Origin: Cherax quadricarinatus | Lineage: Eukaryota; Arthropoda; Malacostraca; Decapoda; Parastacidae | NCBI RefSeq assembly: GCF_038502225.1 | Contig: NC_091307.1 | Location: forward strand, 20,135,032 to 20,199,031 | Reading direction: 5' to 3' | DNA: 64,000 nucleotides | Shown here: piece by piece, positions 21,736 to 32,854 of the stretch | How the letters are laid out: each line of letters opens with the position of its first letter | Position numbering within the stretch: the stretch's first letter is position 1 | Made by a program: the position numbers and the translations under genes | Notes under the pieces: generated by a model | What the model saw: only the letters and a program-made list of their open reading frames with translations | Databases searched by the model: none | What the model was told of the DNA's origin: nothing

Positions 21736-22272
21736 AGTAGTGGTCAACAGAGTTAAATCGGAGGCTGCCATAGTGAAGAGCTCTGTTCCACAAGGCACAG
21801 TACTCGCCCCCATCTTATTCCTCATCCTCATATCAGACATAAACAGAGATATACACCACAGCACCGTATCATCCTTTGCGGATGATACTAGGATCTGCAT
21901 GAGGTTGTCATCTGCTGAGGACGCGGTTAACCTCTGGGCAGGCGATGCAAAATGCCGCCAATAAAAAGTAGGGGCGGCATTGGTACACTAAGGGAAAACA
22001 CCATAAGTGTCCGGGGCCCAAAACTGTTCAACAGCCTCCCATCAAGCATTAGGGGAATTGCCAATAAACCCCTGGCTGCCTTCAAGAGAGAGCTGGACAG
22101 ATACCTAAAGTTAGTGCCGGATCAGCCGGGCTGTGGCTCGTACGTTGGACTGCGTGCGGCCAGCAGTAACAGCTTAGTTGATCAGGCCCTGATCCATCGG
22201 GAGGCCTGGTCGTGGACCGGGCCGCGGGGGCGTTGATCCCCGGAATAACCTCCAGGTAACCTCCAGGTAACC
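21736..22272 (+). mobile_element. LINE (family A) insertion in the minisatellite, internally deleted
   Basis: The plus strand encodes an RT piece (SVPQGTVLAPILFLILISD, then SFADDTRICMRL with the FADD catalytic box). It then jumps directly at about 21945-21965 to the C-terminus (GGIGTLRENTISVRGPKLFN, AAFKRELDRYLKLVPDQPG, GLRAASSNSLVDQ). It ends GGGGGCGTTGATCCCCGGAA with two CCTCCAGGTAA repeats. Several hundred bases of coding region are missing between RT and C-terminus. The family is CR1/Jockey-type with a short repeated tail. Minisatellite units flank it on both sides. Confidence 0.9.
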
Positions 22273-22652
22273 TACGCCAAATATTATCCTCCTACACCAA
22301 ATATTATCCTCCTACACCAAATATTATCCCCCTACGCCAAATATTATTCTCCTACACAAAATATTATCCTCCTACACAAAATATTATCCTCCTACACAAA
22401 ATATTATCCCCTACACCAAATATTATCCTCCTACACCAAATATTATCCTCCTACACCAAATATTATCCCCCTACACCAAATATTATCCCCCTACACCAAA
22501 TATTATCCTCCTACACAAAATATTATCCTCCTACACAAAATATTATCCTCCTACACCAAATATTATCCTCCTACACCAAATATTATCCTCCTACACCAAA
22601 TATTATCCTCCTACACCAAATATTATCCTCCTACACAAAATATTATCCTCCT
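22273..22652 (+). repeat. 20-bp minisatellite array, second block
   Basis: About 19 further units of the same repeat resume directly after the LINE tail. Confidence 0.96.
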
Positions 22653-23450
22653 CGGAGACTTCATCCTCCCAAATGTAAAATAGAAAATTATATACAGCAG
22701 CATTATACTAGAAATAGTTTCGGGAAATATTCTAACCTAACGAACTCGTACCAGGAAATTCCTGAGACTGTTCAAAGTGTTTATTGCAAATACGCTTAAT
22801 TTTATATTCACAAACAATTAGGAGCTAACCAGTCACCCTTGGCCACCTCAGAAAAAAAGGAAAACACATTAACCAACACTTCTGTAGAAAAAGAAACTGC
22901 TGGGACGTAAAGGTGACAAACTATGAAGCAAAGAATGGTAACTAAGGATGAGTGTAAACATATTTGAGGGATGAGGGGAAGAGGGTGGGAGAACCACATA
23001 GCAGAGGGTGGAGAAACGTGACAGTTTAATTGACCGTGACAGGATGACTGCTTCCCCGGCTTTACAGTCCTCCAGTTCAATAAGTTGTGATGGCACTCAT
23101 TTTGACACATTGAGGCTATTAGCCGCACTGATAGGGATATTAAAGTTAACATTCATGGTGGTATTGGTGATGCCACTGACGGCACTATGGGTGTTTACAC
23201 TATTGCTACTGTTATGGTCACTGCTTATGGAACTTGTGGTAATGTTGCAGTAATGCTGCCGCTGAAAGTTGGCAGTGATGATGACATTGGTGGTCGGCAC
23301 TGACGGTCGCACTGATGATTGAGAGTGATGGTAACAATGGAGAATGGCACCATTAGTGGCACTAGTGGCCTACCTCGGCAGGGCGTTCAGTGGGTGTGTA
23401 AATATTATGAAATACCCAACACCCATTTCCCCGGTACTGCACTCGAGGCC
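22653..23450. other. No recognised feature
   Basis: Mixed sequence; ATGGTGGTATTGGTGATGCC and similar G/T-rich repeats at 23150-23330 generate small frames only. Confidence 0.4.
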
Positions 23451-23454
23451 CGGA

Positions 23455-23650
23455 ATGGCTGCCGTGGTCTGTTATGTTCCGGGTGTCCAGGTTTATGACT
23501 CGTCCTGCTTGTCTGCCTGTGCTGGGTCACGAGCAGGGACAGTCTGCTTGATCAGGCGGTCAACAGAGAAGTCAGGTATGACTACGAGAGTAGAACTCTC
23601 GAAATCGTTCACAGGTCTATCAAAGGTCTTCCTGTTTGATTTAGTAGCAT
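23455..23650 (+). mobile_element. Degenerate LINE 3' end (family B)
   Basis: GTCTGCTTGATCAGGCGGTC, then ACGAGAGTAGAACTCTCGAA and TCTATCAAAGG match the family B terminus in order. Confidence 0.5.
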
Positions 23651-23705
23651 CTTTTGTCAGAAAAATGCCTGCGCTCTCAGTGAACCAGTTACGTCTGCAT
23701 TTTTT

Positions 23706-23708
<3 letters not shown>

Positions 23709-23788
<80 letters not shown>
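23709..23788 (+). repeat. (TG)n microsatellite
   Basis: About 40 TG units abutting the 3' end of the minus-strand LINE. Confidence 0.98.
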
Positions 23789-23791
<3 letters not shown>

Positions 23792-25193
23792 TACTCAGCT
23801 ATTTGTACTTACCTATATGTGGTTGCAGGGGTTGATTTTCCGATCCTGGCCCAGCCTCTTAAATTACCACTCTCTAGATTCACTCTCTCTTAGCCAATCG
23901 AACCCTATCGTACCTCCTCTTAAAACTATGTATGTAGTCTGCTTCCACCACTTCCTCATAAAGGTCATTCTACTTCTCTACCACTTTGAGACTGAAGAAA
24001 TACTTCATAACATCCTTGTGACTCATTTCTGACTAACTTTCAGCGGTGTCCCGTTTCTTGCCTCTCGAACAGCCTACCCTTGTATTCCTTATCATTTCCC
24101 CTGAGTATTATGTATGTCTCCGTGTTCTTTTCTCCTTCATTGTCGTTAAATTCAATTCCCTTAGCATCTCGTAGCTCATGACTCTTAGCTTAGAAACAAG
24201 CCTTGTGGTATACTTCTGCACCTTTTCTAGTCTCTTAACATGCCTTTTCAGGAGCGGATTAAATAATGGTGCTGCAGTCCTGAAGACTACTCTTAGATTT
24301 GCCAGTCGAACATTGGCTGCAGAGGTTATTAGTTTGCGAGGCTCTGACGATATACTGAGCACTATGCTCACCCCTAGGTCTTGCTCTTTGAGTGAATTCT
24401 GCAGCCTCTGTCTTTGTATATTACCCGTTTCCGGTCTTATTGCTCCTTCTCTTTTACTTGGGTTGAAGTCAGGCAGCTACTTATATGACCATTCTTGCAG
24501 TTTGTCCAGATTCCTTTGGAGCCTTATTAGTTTCACGTCAGCAGACAGGAATATATGTGAATCAGTCCCATCTGGAATGTTATTAACATGAACCAGAAAG
24601 GTTACTGGTCGTAATATGGAACTTTGCGATTTACTCTTCCTCTTTGTGACGTCTCTTTCTTGACAGTAACTTTTTGCTTCCTTCCCTTGAGATACTCTTT
24701 GATCCACTGGAGTAGGTTCCTTGTTATTCCAGCCTGAATCTCATGTTTTTGGTGCAGCTTCAACAAAAATGTAATCCACGCATGTAGTCCAAAAATGTAA
24801 TCCACGCATGCATCTCTTGCTCTTGTTGCAAATAATTTACTTCGTCATAGAACTCTCACAAGTTAGTAAGACAAGATTTGCCATCCCCAATCCCATGTTG
24901 GTTTTTGTTACCTTTGATGAGTTTCGAGAGTCTTACTACTCTCGGAGGCCGGCCATGGACCAGGCCAGTCTATGAAACTGTCTCTCCAAGTTTTCTACCA
25001 CTCTCCCACTGTTAAGTTTCTCTATTACTTCGCAAGGTATGCATGTCAGAGAAAGTGGTTAATAGTTTAACGCCTTCTGTATGTTTCGTTTCTTAAATAT
25101 TGGAACTGCATTTGCTGTATTTTCAGATCTCTGGTAATTGTCCCGTATCCCTTGAGGTACTGTAGATCATAGCTAGTGGTTTAGACAGTGCTC
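23789..25193 (-). mobile_element. CR1-like LINE, minus strand, degraded
   Basis: Read on the minus strand from 25193: LAMIYSTSRDTGQLPEI (upstream RT entry region), a GKSCLTNL followed by a stop and EFYDEV near 24880-24840, then RT and connection pieces. The C-terminal part appears as ANVRLANLRVVFRTAA, HVKRLEKVQKYTTRLVSKL and MLRELNLTTMKEKR at 24371-24108. The 3' tail is the complement of TACTCAGCTATTTGTACTTA at 23790-23812, running straight into (TG)n. It is homologous to the better copy at 55.2-56.5 kb and broken by several stops and frameshifts. Confidence 0.82.
24907..24970 (-). mobile_element. Family B LINE 3' end nested in the CR1-like copy
   Basis: About 60 bp reading TTTGATGAGTTTCGAGAGTC and TCGGAGGCCGGCCATGGACC interrupt the RT region of the surrounding LINE. 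Confidence 0.65.
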
Positions 25194-25255
25194 CTGTACT
25201 CACCTAATTGTGGTTGTAGGAGTTGATTCATAGCTCCTGGCCCCGAGTCATATCT
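25194..25255 (-). mobile_element. CR1-like LINE 3' terminus only
   Basis: The complement reads CCAGGAGCTATGAATCAACT, CCTACAACCACAATTAGGTG and AGTAC, the end of the CR1-like family, truncated to about 60 bp and joined to (TG)n. Confidence 0.7.
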
Positions 25256-25345
<90 letters not shown>

Positions 25346-25349
25346 TGTG
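25256..25349 (+). repeat. (TG)n microsatellite
   Basis: About 45 TG units with one TA variant. Confidence 0.98.
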
Positions 25350-25867
25350 AGGGGGGCTGCGGAGGAAGGTGCTAGTTACACGTTATCTTCAATAATTAGT
25401 TCTCCCACTTAATAAATTCAGTTAGCAGGTTCATATATTTTATTTAAAAAGAATGGTGCAATATACATGTGAGCTTCCTTGTAAGGGGAGTTTGTTATCG
25501 TTTGGTGAGCGAGGCAGCAGTGTGGCGTGAAGACGAGGCAGCAGGGAGAAACTGTAGACTCGGCAGTGGTAAGAGCAGTGTGTGTTTTGGGCAGCTCAGA
25601 GAACATTAGCATAAGACCAAGCCAAGAGTTCAACATTACCTACATCCCTCCCTCTTTTCTTTACTTACTACCTTTCCTCTTCTATTCCTTCTCTCCCTTC
25701 CGTCTCTCATTCCTTCCCACTTCCACTTTCCCTCCCTCCTACCCTCCCTCCGTCTCTTCTCTCGGCCTCGCCTTAATCGTTCAAACGTGTGTTCTCAAGA
25801 CGCCGGTAAATATTTGGGTTTTCACTCCTCTCTGAGGTGCCGCTCTTTGACTGTGTAGACACGCTGC

Positions 25868-25870
<3 letters not shown>
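25350..25870. other. No gene; C/T-rich stretch
   Basis: 25640-25770 is strongly pyrimidine-rich and yields a 102-codon frame by composition. Nothing else recognised. Confidence 0.4.
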
Positions 25871-25935
<65 letters not shown>

Positions 25936-26002
25936 CGCGTGTGTGCGTGTACGCGTGTGTACGCGTGTGTGCGTGTACGCGTGTGCGCCCGTGTGCGTAC
26001 GT
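25871..26002 (+). repeat. (GT)n with GTGTAC/GCGTGT variants
   Basis: About 30 GT units, then a degenerate tail of GTGTGCGTGTACGC repeats. Confidence 0.95.
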
Positions 26003-26414
26003 ACTCATTTAGTTATGTTTTCAGTGGGTTGTTCATAGTTCATGATCGCACCTCTAAAATGCTTACCATCAACTTTACTGATTCTCGTCTCTTATGGACT
26101 GGGATAACCTATAGTGATCGGAATGTGTTTTTCCTTCCTCCTCAGCTGTATAGTCCTTGTGGCTTAGCGCTTCTTTTTGATTATAATAATAATAATCCTT
26201 CCTCCTCGAGGTTCCTCTTTAAGTTTTCCGTGCGAGAACTTGAAAACTTTTTTTTCTGACGGGTTTTAAATTTTTAACGTAGGTGAATCATGCCCAGTGG
26301 AAGGTTCGAATTGTTACTGGGCTGTTTAGGTGCCAATTTGCCTATTTTACTCATGTAAACAGTGCAGCAGTTTCCGTGCGATATCTTCAGTATTCCTAAT
26401 GATTATAATCATAA
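26003..26414. other. No recognised feature
   Basis: Includes a possible family F SINE scrap (GGCTTAGCGCTTCTTTTTG, followed by ATAATAATAAT) at 26158-26197, minus orientation. Otherwise nothing. Confidence 0.4.
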
Positions 26415-26565
26415 CCGTAATTTTTTAAAGGGGTGCCGGTAAGCCAGCGGAAGGCCTCGGTCAGATGACCAAAAGCTCCAGTGGCAGGTCATCATATGAC
26501 TAAAACCAGCGTCAGGAAACAGTTGTCCTGTTTTCTGACAAATCTTATCTAATCTAACCTAAGAA
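26415..26565 (+). mobile_element. Short interspersed repeat (family C) ending in CTAACCTAA
   Basis: Contains GCCAGCGGAAGGCCTCGGTC, AGATGACCAAAAGCTCC, TCATCATATGACTAAAACC and GTCAGGAAACAGTTGTCCTG, and ends TCTAATCTAACCTAAG. Homologues at 35.23-35.36 and 52.19-52.34 kb have the same order. About 140 bp, non-coding, consistent with a SINE or a MITE. Confidence 0.75.
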
Positions 26566-28770
26566 CGCCTCGTATATTGTGTCTCTTTGCAAATTTGATT
26601 TAAAGAATTGTGGGTCTTCCTGGTGCTATAACTTGAAAATGCATATTTTGAACGACTTTTACGTCATATTAGATAGTTTACCAATTTACTAACACAGAAC
26701 GAGAGGATTATTGGTTTTCTAGCAAAAACCAGTGAATGCCTCTTCCGATTGGTTTCAAACTGTTATCGCTGCTTTGTTTTTATCCAGGGTATGTTTACAT
26801 TGCAATTGGATTGCGTTAGTCCCAATTTACTAGTTTTGTTAAGTAAATTGTGACATTAATGTCCAAGCACTAACAGGAGAACTGATCTTTGGACCGGCTT
26901 CAAACTGTCATATAAAAGTTATGGATTTTTTTTCTGCTCTGAATAAGTTTCAGTTTAATAATTTTAATAAAAAATGTGATACTGGCTGTAGGATTTATAC
27001 TCAGAATGCCCTGTTGTATTGTCTTCAAACGTTCAAAGTGTGTCTTCAAGCCAGTACGCAAGCCCAGTACGTCTTAAAGCCAGTATGTAAGCCCAGTGGC
27101 TTACGTACTGGCCTAGAGCCTCCATTTTGCAAATTTTATTTTTAAAATTTTAAGAGAATCTTACCTTCTGGAGCACTAAGAATTTGGGCAGTCAAGCTGA
27201 AATATTAGACGGACATTTATAATGCTTTTAACCTACATTTTTTATGCCGTTCCCTTAGCTGTTTAGGGAGAAATTAGAACCTGCAACAAATTTTAAATGG
27301 TCATAATTAAAATGTTATTTTTTGTGCATTGTTATCATTTACTATGTGTAATAACAGGATAAATAACCTTTTGTGAGTTTTATTAAAATCAGAGAACCAG
27401 TCTTGAACGCACTCTGGACTCTGAAAGATCTTAAGATGCAAAACTCAACAACAAAACGTCCGCCAAATTTTGAGAATTTGTCTCAGATTATTAGTGTTGG
27501 GCTTATTTAAGCTCTGGCTATATCTGGCATGTGCCTACATCGCATATTGTTCGTTCTACTTACACGCCATGCATAGACGGTAAAGTTATTTCTTAATGTT
27601 ATTTTGATTTCTCTGCATCTTTAATTTCCTGTCCATATCTATTCTGTGTACTCCCTTTAATATTTTGTTTATCATGATCCTTTTGATCATCCTGATCAGT
27701 TCAAGTAACAACCTAGTCACGAACCTTTGGATCTTCCAAAGTTTGCTGACCATTTTTTCAGAAGTTTTGTTCTGCCTTTTTCTGGCTCGAAAAGAATAAT
27801 ATCTTTTGGCTGTTTCATTGTATTATTCTGATGTGATTATTATATATATCTTAAATTCCAGTGAAAACATTATCTTTTATGTAGTGATCATATCTCTTCT
27901 GCCTTGTGCGTCTCGAGTGACACGAAATTTTCACTACAAAACTGTCTTGTTAGCCTATACCTCTTAGCTGTGGGATCAGTCTGGTGACAAGCATCTCAAC
28001 TTACCCGAGCCTCTTGATGTGCTTGCAGAAGGTGCATTTGTTTGAGGATGAGTGTTGAGGTTATGGAGGATATATCTGGAGATTTGTCTTGAGATTGTAA
28101 GAACTTGGGGACACAAAGGTGGGGACATTTCTCTAAACTGAGACTTGTATTGGCAGACGTAATCTCGCCCCCCTTCCCTTTCCAACCCACACCATCTTAC
28201 TTTCTCCTCTTCTGCCTCCTTCACCCCGTCTCTCGTACCCCCTCTCCTCACCCCACCCAACCAGTTTCGTCTCCTGCTCTCCTCTCCCCACTCCTTCCAA
28301 CCAATCCCCTCCCCTCCCAACACTTTTTCTCTCCTCCACACTTCTTCCAACCCTAGCAAGACAGAATATTGTAGGTCTGCATCAGAAGTAAGAGTTTATG
28401 AGAATGGAGATTTGCACCGGCGGTGGGTTAGGGGAACATGAGATTGTCATGGGTGGTAGGTGAGGGTATTTGTGATGGGGCACCGGTGGTAAGGGCTCAT
28501 AAACAGCAGTAAGCATAACTGTACCCGAGAGAGAGACAACTTGGCAGTAACAATGCGCATTATCCCCTAGAGTGCCAGGCACAGGGCACACCTGGTAATG
28601 GCACCTTACTGAGCCCGCCCCGCTCATTACCACCACTTTTACCCTTGGCTGGCGAAAATCTTTTCGATTAGAGAACACACAAACCAGTTTTCCAAGGACG
28701 GGGCTGATGGGGACTAGACGGAATAGGACTGCACTGGGTAGGGATAGACGGGGCAGGGCAGGTATGTCAC
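26566..28770. other. No gene; AT-rich, with one hairpin
   Basis: 2.2 kb without a recognisable domain or known repeat apart from the hairpin at 27079-27112 and a C/T-rich tract at 28160-28360. It is one of the longest stretches free of identified elements in the window. Confidence 0.4.
27079..27112. repeat. 15-bp inverted repeat with 4-base loop
   Basis: GCCAGTATGTAAGCC, loop CAGT, GGCTTACGTACTGGC; one mismatch. A partial direct copy (GCCAGTACGCAAGCCCAGTAC) lies just upstream at about 27050. Confidence 0.85.
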
Positions 28771-28774
28771 ATTT

Positions 28775-28862
28775 CAGGCATGCCTTTGACCAGCTTTGAG
28801 GGTTCTTTCCTTGGCATTAACACCCTGACCAATCCAGCTGTTGCTACCAGAGGTTCGCAGGA
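28775..28862 (-). mobile_element. Degenerate LINE 3' end (family B)
   Basis: Weak match in order to family B: TTGACCAGCTTTGAGGGTTC, ACCAATCCAGCTGTTGCTAC. Confidence 0.4.
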
Positions 28863-28867
28863 ATACA

Positions 28868-29715
28868 TAGATATACCTGGAAGGTATATCTGGAAGGTAT
28901 TCCAGGGATCAACGCCCCCGCGGCCCGGTCCATGACCAGGCCTCCTGGTGAATCAGGGCCTGATCAACGAGGCTGTTACTGCTGGCCGCACGTAGTCCAA
29001 CGTACGAACCACAGCCTGGCTGATCCAGCACTGACTTTAGATATCTGTCCAGCTACCTCTTGAAGGCAACCAGGGGTCTATTGGTAATTCCCCTTATGGC
29101 TGGTGGGAGGCTGTTGAACAGTCTTGGGCCCCGGACACTTATTGTATTTTTTTCTTAGTGTACTAATGTCGCCCCTACTTTTCACTGGGGGGTATGTTGC
29201 ATCGCCTGTCAAGTCTTTTGCTTTCGTATGGATTGATTTCTGTGTGCAGATTAGGGACCAGTCCCTCCAGGATCTTCCAGGTGTAGATTATGATGTATCT
29301 CTCTCGTCTGCGCTCCAGTGAATACAAGTCGAGTGCTTCCAAGCGTTCCCAGTAGTTTAGGTGTTTGATGGAACTTATATGTGCAGTAAAGGTTCTCTGT
29401 ACATTCTCTAGATCTGCAATTTCACCTGCCTTGAATGAGGATGTTAATGTACAGCAGTATCGTATTCCAGTCTAGAGAGAAGTAATTTAAAAAGGATCAT
29501 CATTGGCTTGGCATCTCTTGTCTTGAATGTTCTCATTATCCATCCTATCAGTTTCCTCTGAGATGTGATAGTGGCACTGTTGTGATCCTTGAAGGTGAGA
29601 TCCTCTGACATTACCACTCCCAGATCCTTCACATTACTTTTCCGCTCTATTGTGTAATTAGAGTTTGTAGTTGATCTGACACCTATTGCAGTAAGTGGTC
29701 CTGTGTTCTCTTATT
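28868..29715 (-). mobile_element. LINE (family A) C-terminal half, minus strand
   Basis: The 3' tail lies at 28870-28925 (ATACCTGGAAGG repeats, then ACGCCCCCGCGGCCCGGTCC). Upstream on the minus strand come the C-terminal signature, ARSRRERYIIIYTWKIL-like sequence, and KDLGVVMSEDLTFKDHNSA, RKLIGWIMRTFKTRD in the frame 29444-29632. The frame is interrupted repeatedly. An (ATT)n run at 29709-29726 marks the other end. Confidence 0.8.
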
Positions 29716-30479
29716 ATTATTATTATTTTGCCAACCCGCTTTCCACTTTGTTCCTTCTACACTTCTAACATCCTTCACTTCAGTAAGTTGTTTTTGTAAT
29801 AGTAGAGTGCCACCTGAACCTTAAGTATTTTCCATGTATGTGTTATTCAATAACTCTTCTTCATTTCAATGAGCGCAGTCCAAATGCTCTGAGTCGGTCC
29901 TAGTGGTTTAGATATTTTACAGAATATGTGCGAGTGATACAACGTCTGATGTGATCTGTTATTGAGTGTCTTGACGACCAAATGTTATAACCTCCGGTGA
30001 GGTAAATAACCTCACCGGCGGTTGTAACAGGTCAGTGTTACATAAAAGATATAGTGTTTCTCTTCCTCTCTTTCGAGAGTTCCGAGATGAGGAAAACATT
30101 GGTAGTTGAGCCTCTTGTGTGCGACCGTTAAAAACTTCAGTGGCATCTGTAGTATCCTTAAGCCTCCTTCAGGATGAAAGTTTGATTAATGACAGACAAT
30201 GGCTTCACTGATAAATAATTACCTCATTATTGTTATTAGGTGACCAGGAGGGAATATTGATGAAATTTGTCCCTAGAGTAACATTAGGCCAGCGAAATCT
30301 TTTTAATGAAGGTAGAATGCATGCCCTCAAATGCTGAAGGGTCTCATTGGAGATATTGCTTAATCGGAAGGGCCTTTCTATCAGGTTGCGTCGATCCTCT
30401 AGGTGTCCCACCTGTGAGCGTCCACTAAGTGATTCACACAGATATCCATTTTCTAGTCTTTTTGAATCCCTTTTTTTTA
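29716..30479. other. No recognised feature
   Basis: Includes a 93-codon minus frame (30205-30486) without a known domain. It lies just 3' of the R2-like LINE end on that strand and may be flanking host DNA. A short inverted repeat ACCTCCGGTGAGG and CCTCACCGGCGGT is present near 29990-30025. Confidence 0.4.
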
Positions 30480-30690
30480 TGTACAAAATGATATATTTTA
30501 TTATGCAATAAGTTACACAGAGTTAAGGATATATTGGTGGTACAAAGCTGGAATATAAAATACACAGGGTTTGAGGAATACAAATATGCAAGTGTTTGTC
30601 AGTAATTACTTTTCAAATATCTCGTCCAGTTCCTCAGATCCGGGGTGCGTTGGTATTCAGATAAACCTCTGAAATGCATTATGCGTGGGG
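30480..30690 (-). mobile_element. 3' end of a second R2-like LINE
   Basis: On the minus strand, 30655-30610 encodes THPGSEELDEIFEK then TAA. This parallels TRPTAGELDEVFEM then TAG at the end of the R2-like LINE at 12.6 kb. It is followed by about 120 bases of AT-rich sequence and AATAAAATATATC at about 30500. Upstream coding is not recoverable beyond NAFQRF, so the copy is 5'-truncated or very diverged. Confidence 0.55.
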
Positions 30691-31589
30691 TGTACTAACC
30701 TCGAAATTGACCACAGGTTAACTCAGAATATCACATGTCAGTAATTTTGGTGTTTTATTCCATCAGTAATGAGTTTGAGGTAGTTTTCCTTGTTGTAATT
30801 AGACGATCAGGTGGAAAAAACCGCTTAACTAGTGACGTCATTATTGTTGTAAGGCTCCGTTTTACTTACATTTTTAGTGTCTTTCATAGCGAATAAGGGT
30901 GGTTGCCCGATATATCCCAATGAATTTTCAAGTCTATATCAGGCAAGGGTGATGCTTCAGTTTTCGCTGATGCATCAGCAAGTGCCTCTGTTCTAACTTT
31001 TGTTCATAGTCACAAGATAAAGTTATTAATTTATTTGTTTCGCATAAGAAAGTTGGTTTTAACGTAATTGGGTTTGAATTATTTGAATAATATTACCATA
31101 TTATTAATGTTAGATCAGGAAAAGTCTCTTGGTCTGCTGTGTGTGTGTCATAGGATATGCTTATCGGTTGCCAATCTTGACTAGTGGAGAATTGTGACGA
31201 GCTCAGATTGTAGCATGTGTCGAACACCAGGTCTTTGTCAGTCCCATCTTGTTCCCTTCCCCCATCCCTCCCTCCCACCAATTTCTCCCTTTCCTGCTTC
31301 TACATCTTCACCCTTCCAGCACTCCCGCCATACCTCCCTTCCTCTCTCCCCAATCTGTCGTTCCCTCCGTCCCTTCCTATCTATCATTTTCATTTTTATC
31401 TACCCGTACCGGAAGGATGATTTTTTTTCAGTATATTGGTTTTATCTGTATTTGGCAGTGAGCCAGCGAGACCCCAAAAGACTGCTAACTTTCACGGATC
31501 TCCATTAATGTCTCTATGTAGATGAGGACATGCCTCTGTTGATGTTGAGCTTTCGAAAGATGAACTATTTTATATTCATTAAACTCCAG
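30691..31589. other. No gene; C/T-rich tract
   Basis: 31230-31400 is pyrimidine-rich and gives three overlapping Pro/Ser frames. Elsewhere nothing recognised. Confidence 0.4.
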
Positions 31590-32040
31590 AACTCTTGCTA
31601 ACAGTATAGTAGTGGTCATAGGAAGAAATATAAAAACCTTGGAAAATTACAGAATACTATTAAAGTTGTGTGGATACCATCTTATGTTAATACCGCAGGG
31701 AGGAGAACTGACGAGTTGGCAGATATAGAAGCACAAGAAAATGTGGATTACAGGTTTGCAGAAATATTGTGACAAATTGGAGGAAAAATTCAGTGAGTTA
31801 ATAAGTAACCTCTACAGCATAATATTACGATTGCATTTGATGAAACATTTGCTTATAGTAAAAAAGGTGGAAATAGAAGAGTAGGGACGGTGGTAGCCAG
31901 GATTCATTTAAGCCTCCTGTATGTATGACAGGTTGGTGTAGCATATCAGAAGATAGCGTAAAGTGAGTGGAGACACTCCTGCACTCTCTTAGAAAACAGC
32001 AGAGTACAAGAGTAAAGAATATGCAGGATTTCCTGTAGTT
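31590..32040 (+). mobile_element. LINE RNase H and C-terminal fragment
   Basis: 31659-31755 encodes IKVVWIPSYVNTAGRRTDEL then ADIEAQ. The pattern W-I-P-S-x-V-x2-A-G-x3-(A/T)-D-x-L-A is the C-terminal RNase H motif of I/Jockey-group retrotransposons. The usual histidine of SHV is Y here. Further on, RRVGTVVARIHLSLLYV resembles the R-x3-(V/L)-x-R-(I/L)-R-L-G segment that follows RNase H. Several stops are present. Confidence 0.6.
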
Positions 32041-32241
32041 TGATGGTCATTTTTATAAAGATGGTGATACCTGTTGAAACTTGGACTTAGTTTTCGAGGT
32101 GATACCTGTATATTAAAACACCCATACATGAATATGTTATTGCCAATGTTAAGACCACTGTCAGGATACACTGTTGTGATGAATGGTTTGAAAAACCGAC
32201 AAGTTGAAGATTGAGACACTTATGCAGCATATGGGAATCTT

Positions 32242-32286
32242 TATTCAGGAAACGTTTCGCCACACAGTGGCTTCATCAGTCCAATA
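32242..32286 (-). ncRNA. Hammerhead ribozyme motif, minus strand copy
   Basis: Mirror copy of 32855-32899, with CTGATGA, extra A, GCCAC-TGT-GTGGC, GAAA, CGTT and TCC all intact. Confidence 0.75.
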
Positions 32287-32731
32287 CAAAGAGGAAGGCG
32301 TAAGGAGAGGAGGAGAATGAGGTAATCAGTCCCTCAACCTGGAGTCGATGTGTTCAGTCCATCAATCTTGTAGAATGTACAGCATAGGGCCGTAGACGTG
32401 GCTTATATACTGTAGTGAGGTGACGTGAAGCAGATGGAGGCGGGGTCATAGTGGTACCATCCACTAGTCGAAGTAGGTCTTCGTCCAAAGGTTGAACAAG
32501 TGTTGAAGAATTCTTTGTAACAAGACCCCATGATGCTGCATAAGTGTCTCAATCTTCAACTTGTCGGTTTTTCAAACCATTCATCACAACTGTCAGACAC
32601 GGCAACATCATGGGGTCTTGTTACAAAGAATTCTTCAACACTTGTTCAACCTTTGGACGAAGACCTACTTCGACTAGTGGATGGTACCACTATGACCCCG
32701 CCTCCATCTGCTTCACGTCACCTCACTACAG

Positions 32732-32738
32732 TATATAA
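32732..32738 (+). promoter_or_regulatory. TATA-like box in the Penelope-type repeat
   Basis: TATATAA lies 117 bases before the hammerhead. A TATA-like sequence occupies a comparable place on the minus strand of the 43.8-kb copy (CTATAAAAAGC at about 44008-44018). Confidence 0.45.
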
Positions 32739-32854
32739 GCCACGTCTACGGCCCTATGCTGTACATTCTACAAGATTGATGGACTGAACACATCGACTCC
32801 AGGTTGAGGGACTGATTACCTCATTCTCCTCCTCTCCTTACGCCTTCCTCTTTG

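Noticed and set aside
18292..22652. CRISPR array
   Set aside because: 20-bp units are directly tandem without spacers, and the setting is eukaryotic.
23709..24032. Cys/Val or His/Thr open frames over TG/AC arrays (also 25.9, 50.7 and 55.0 kb)
   Set aside because: Pure microsatellite translation.
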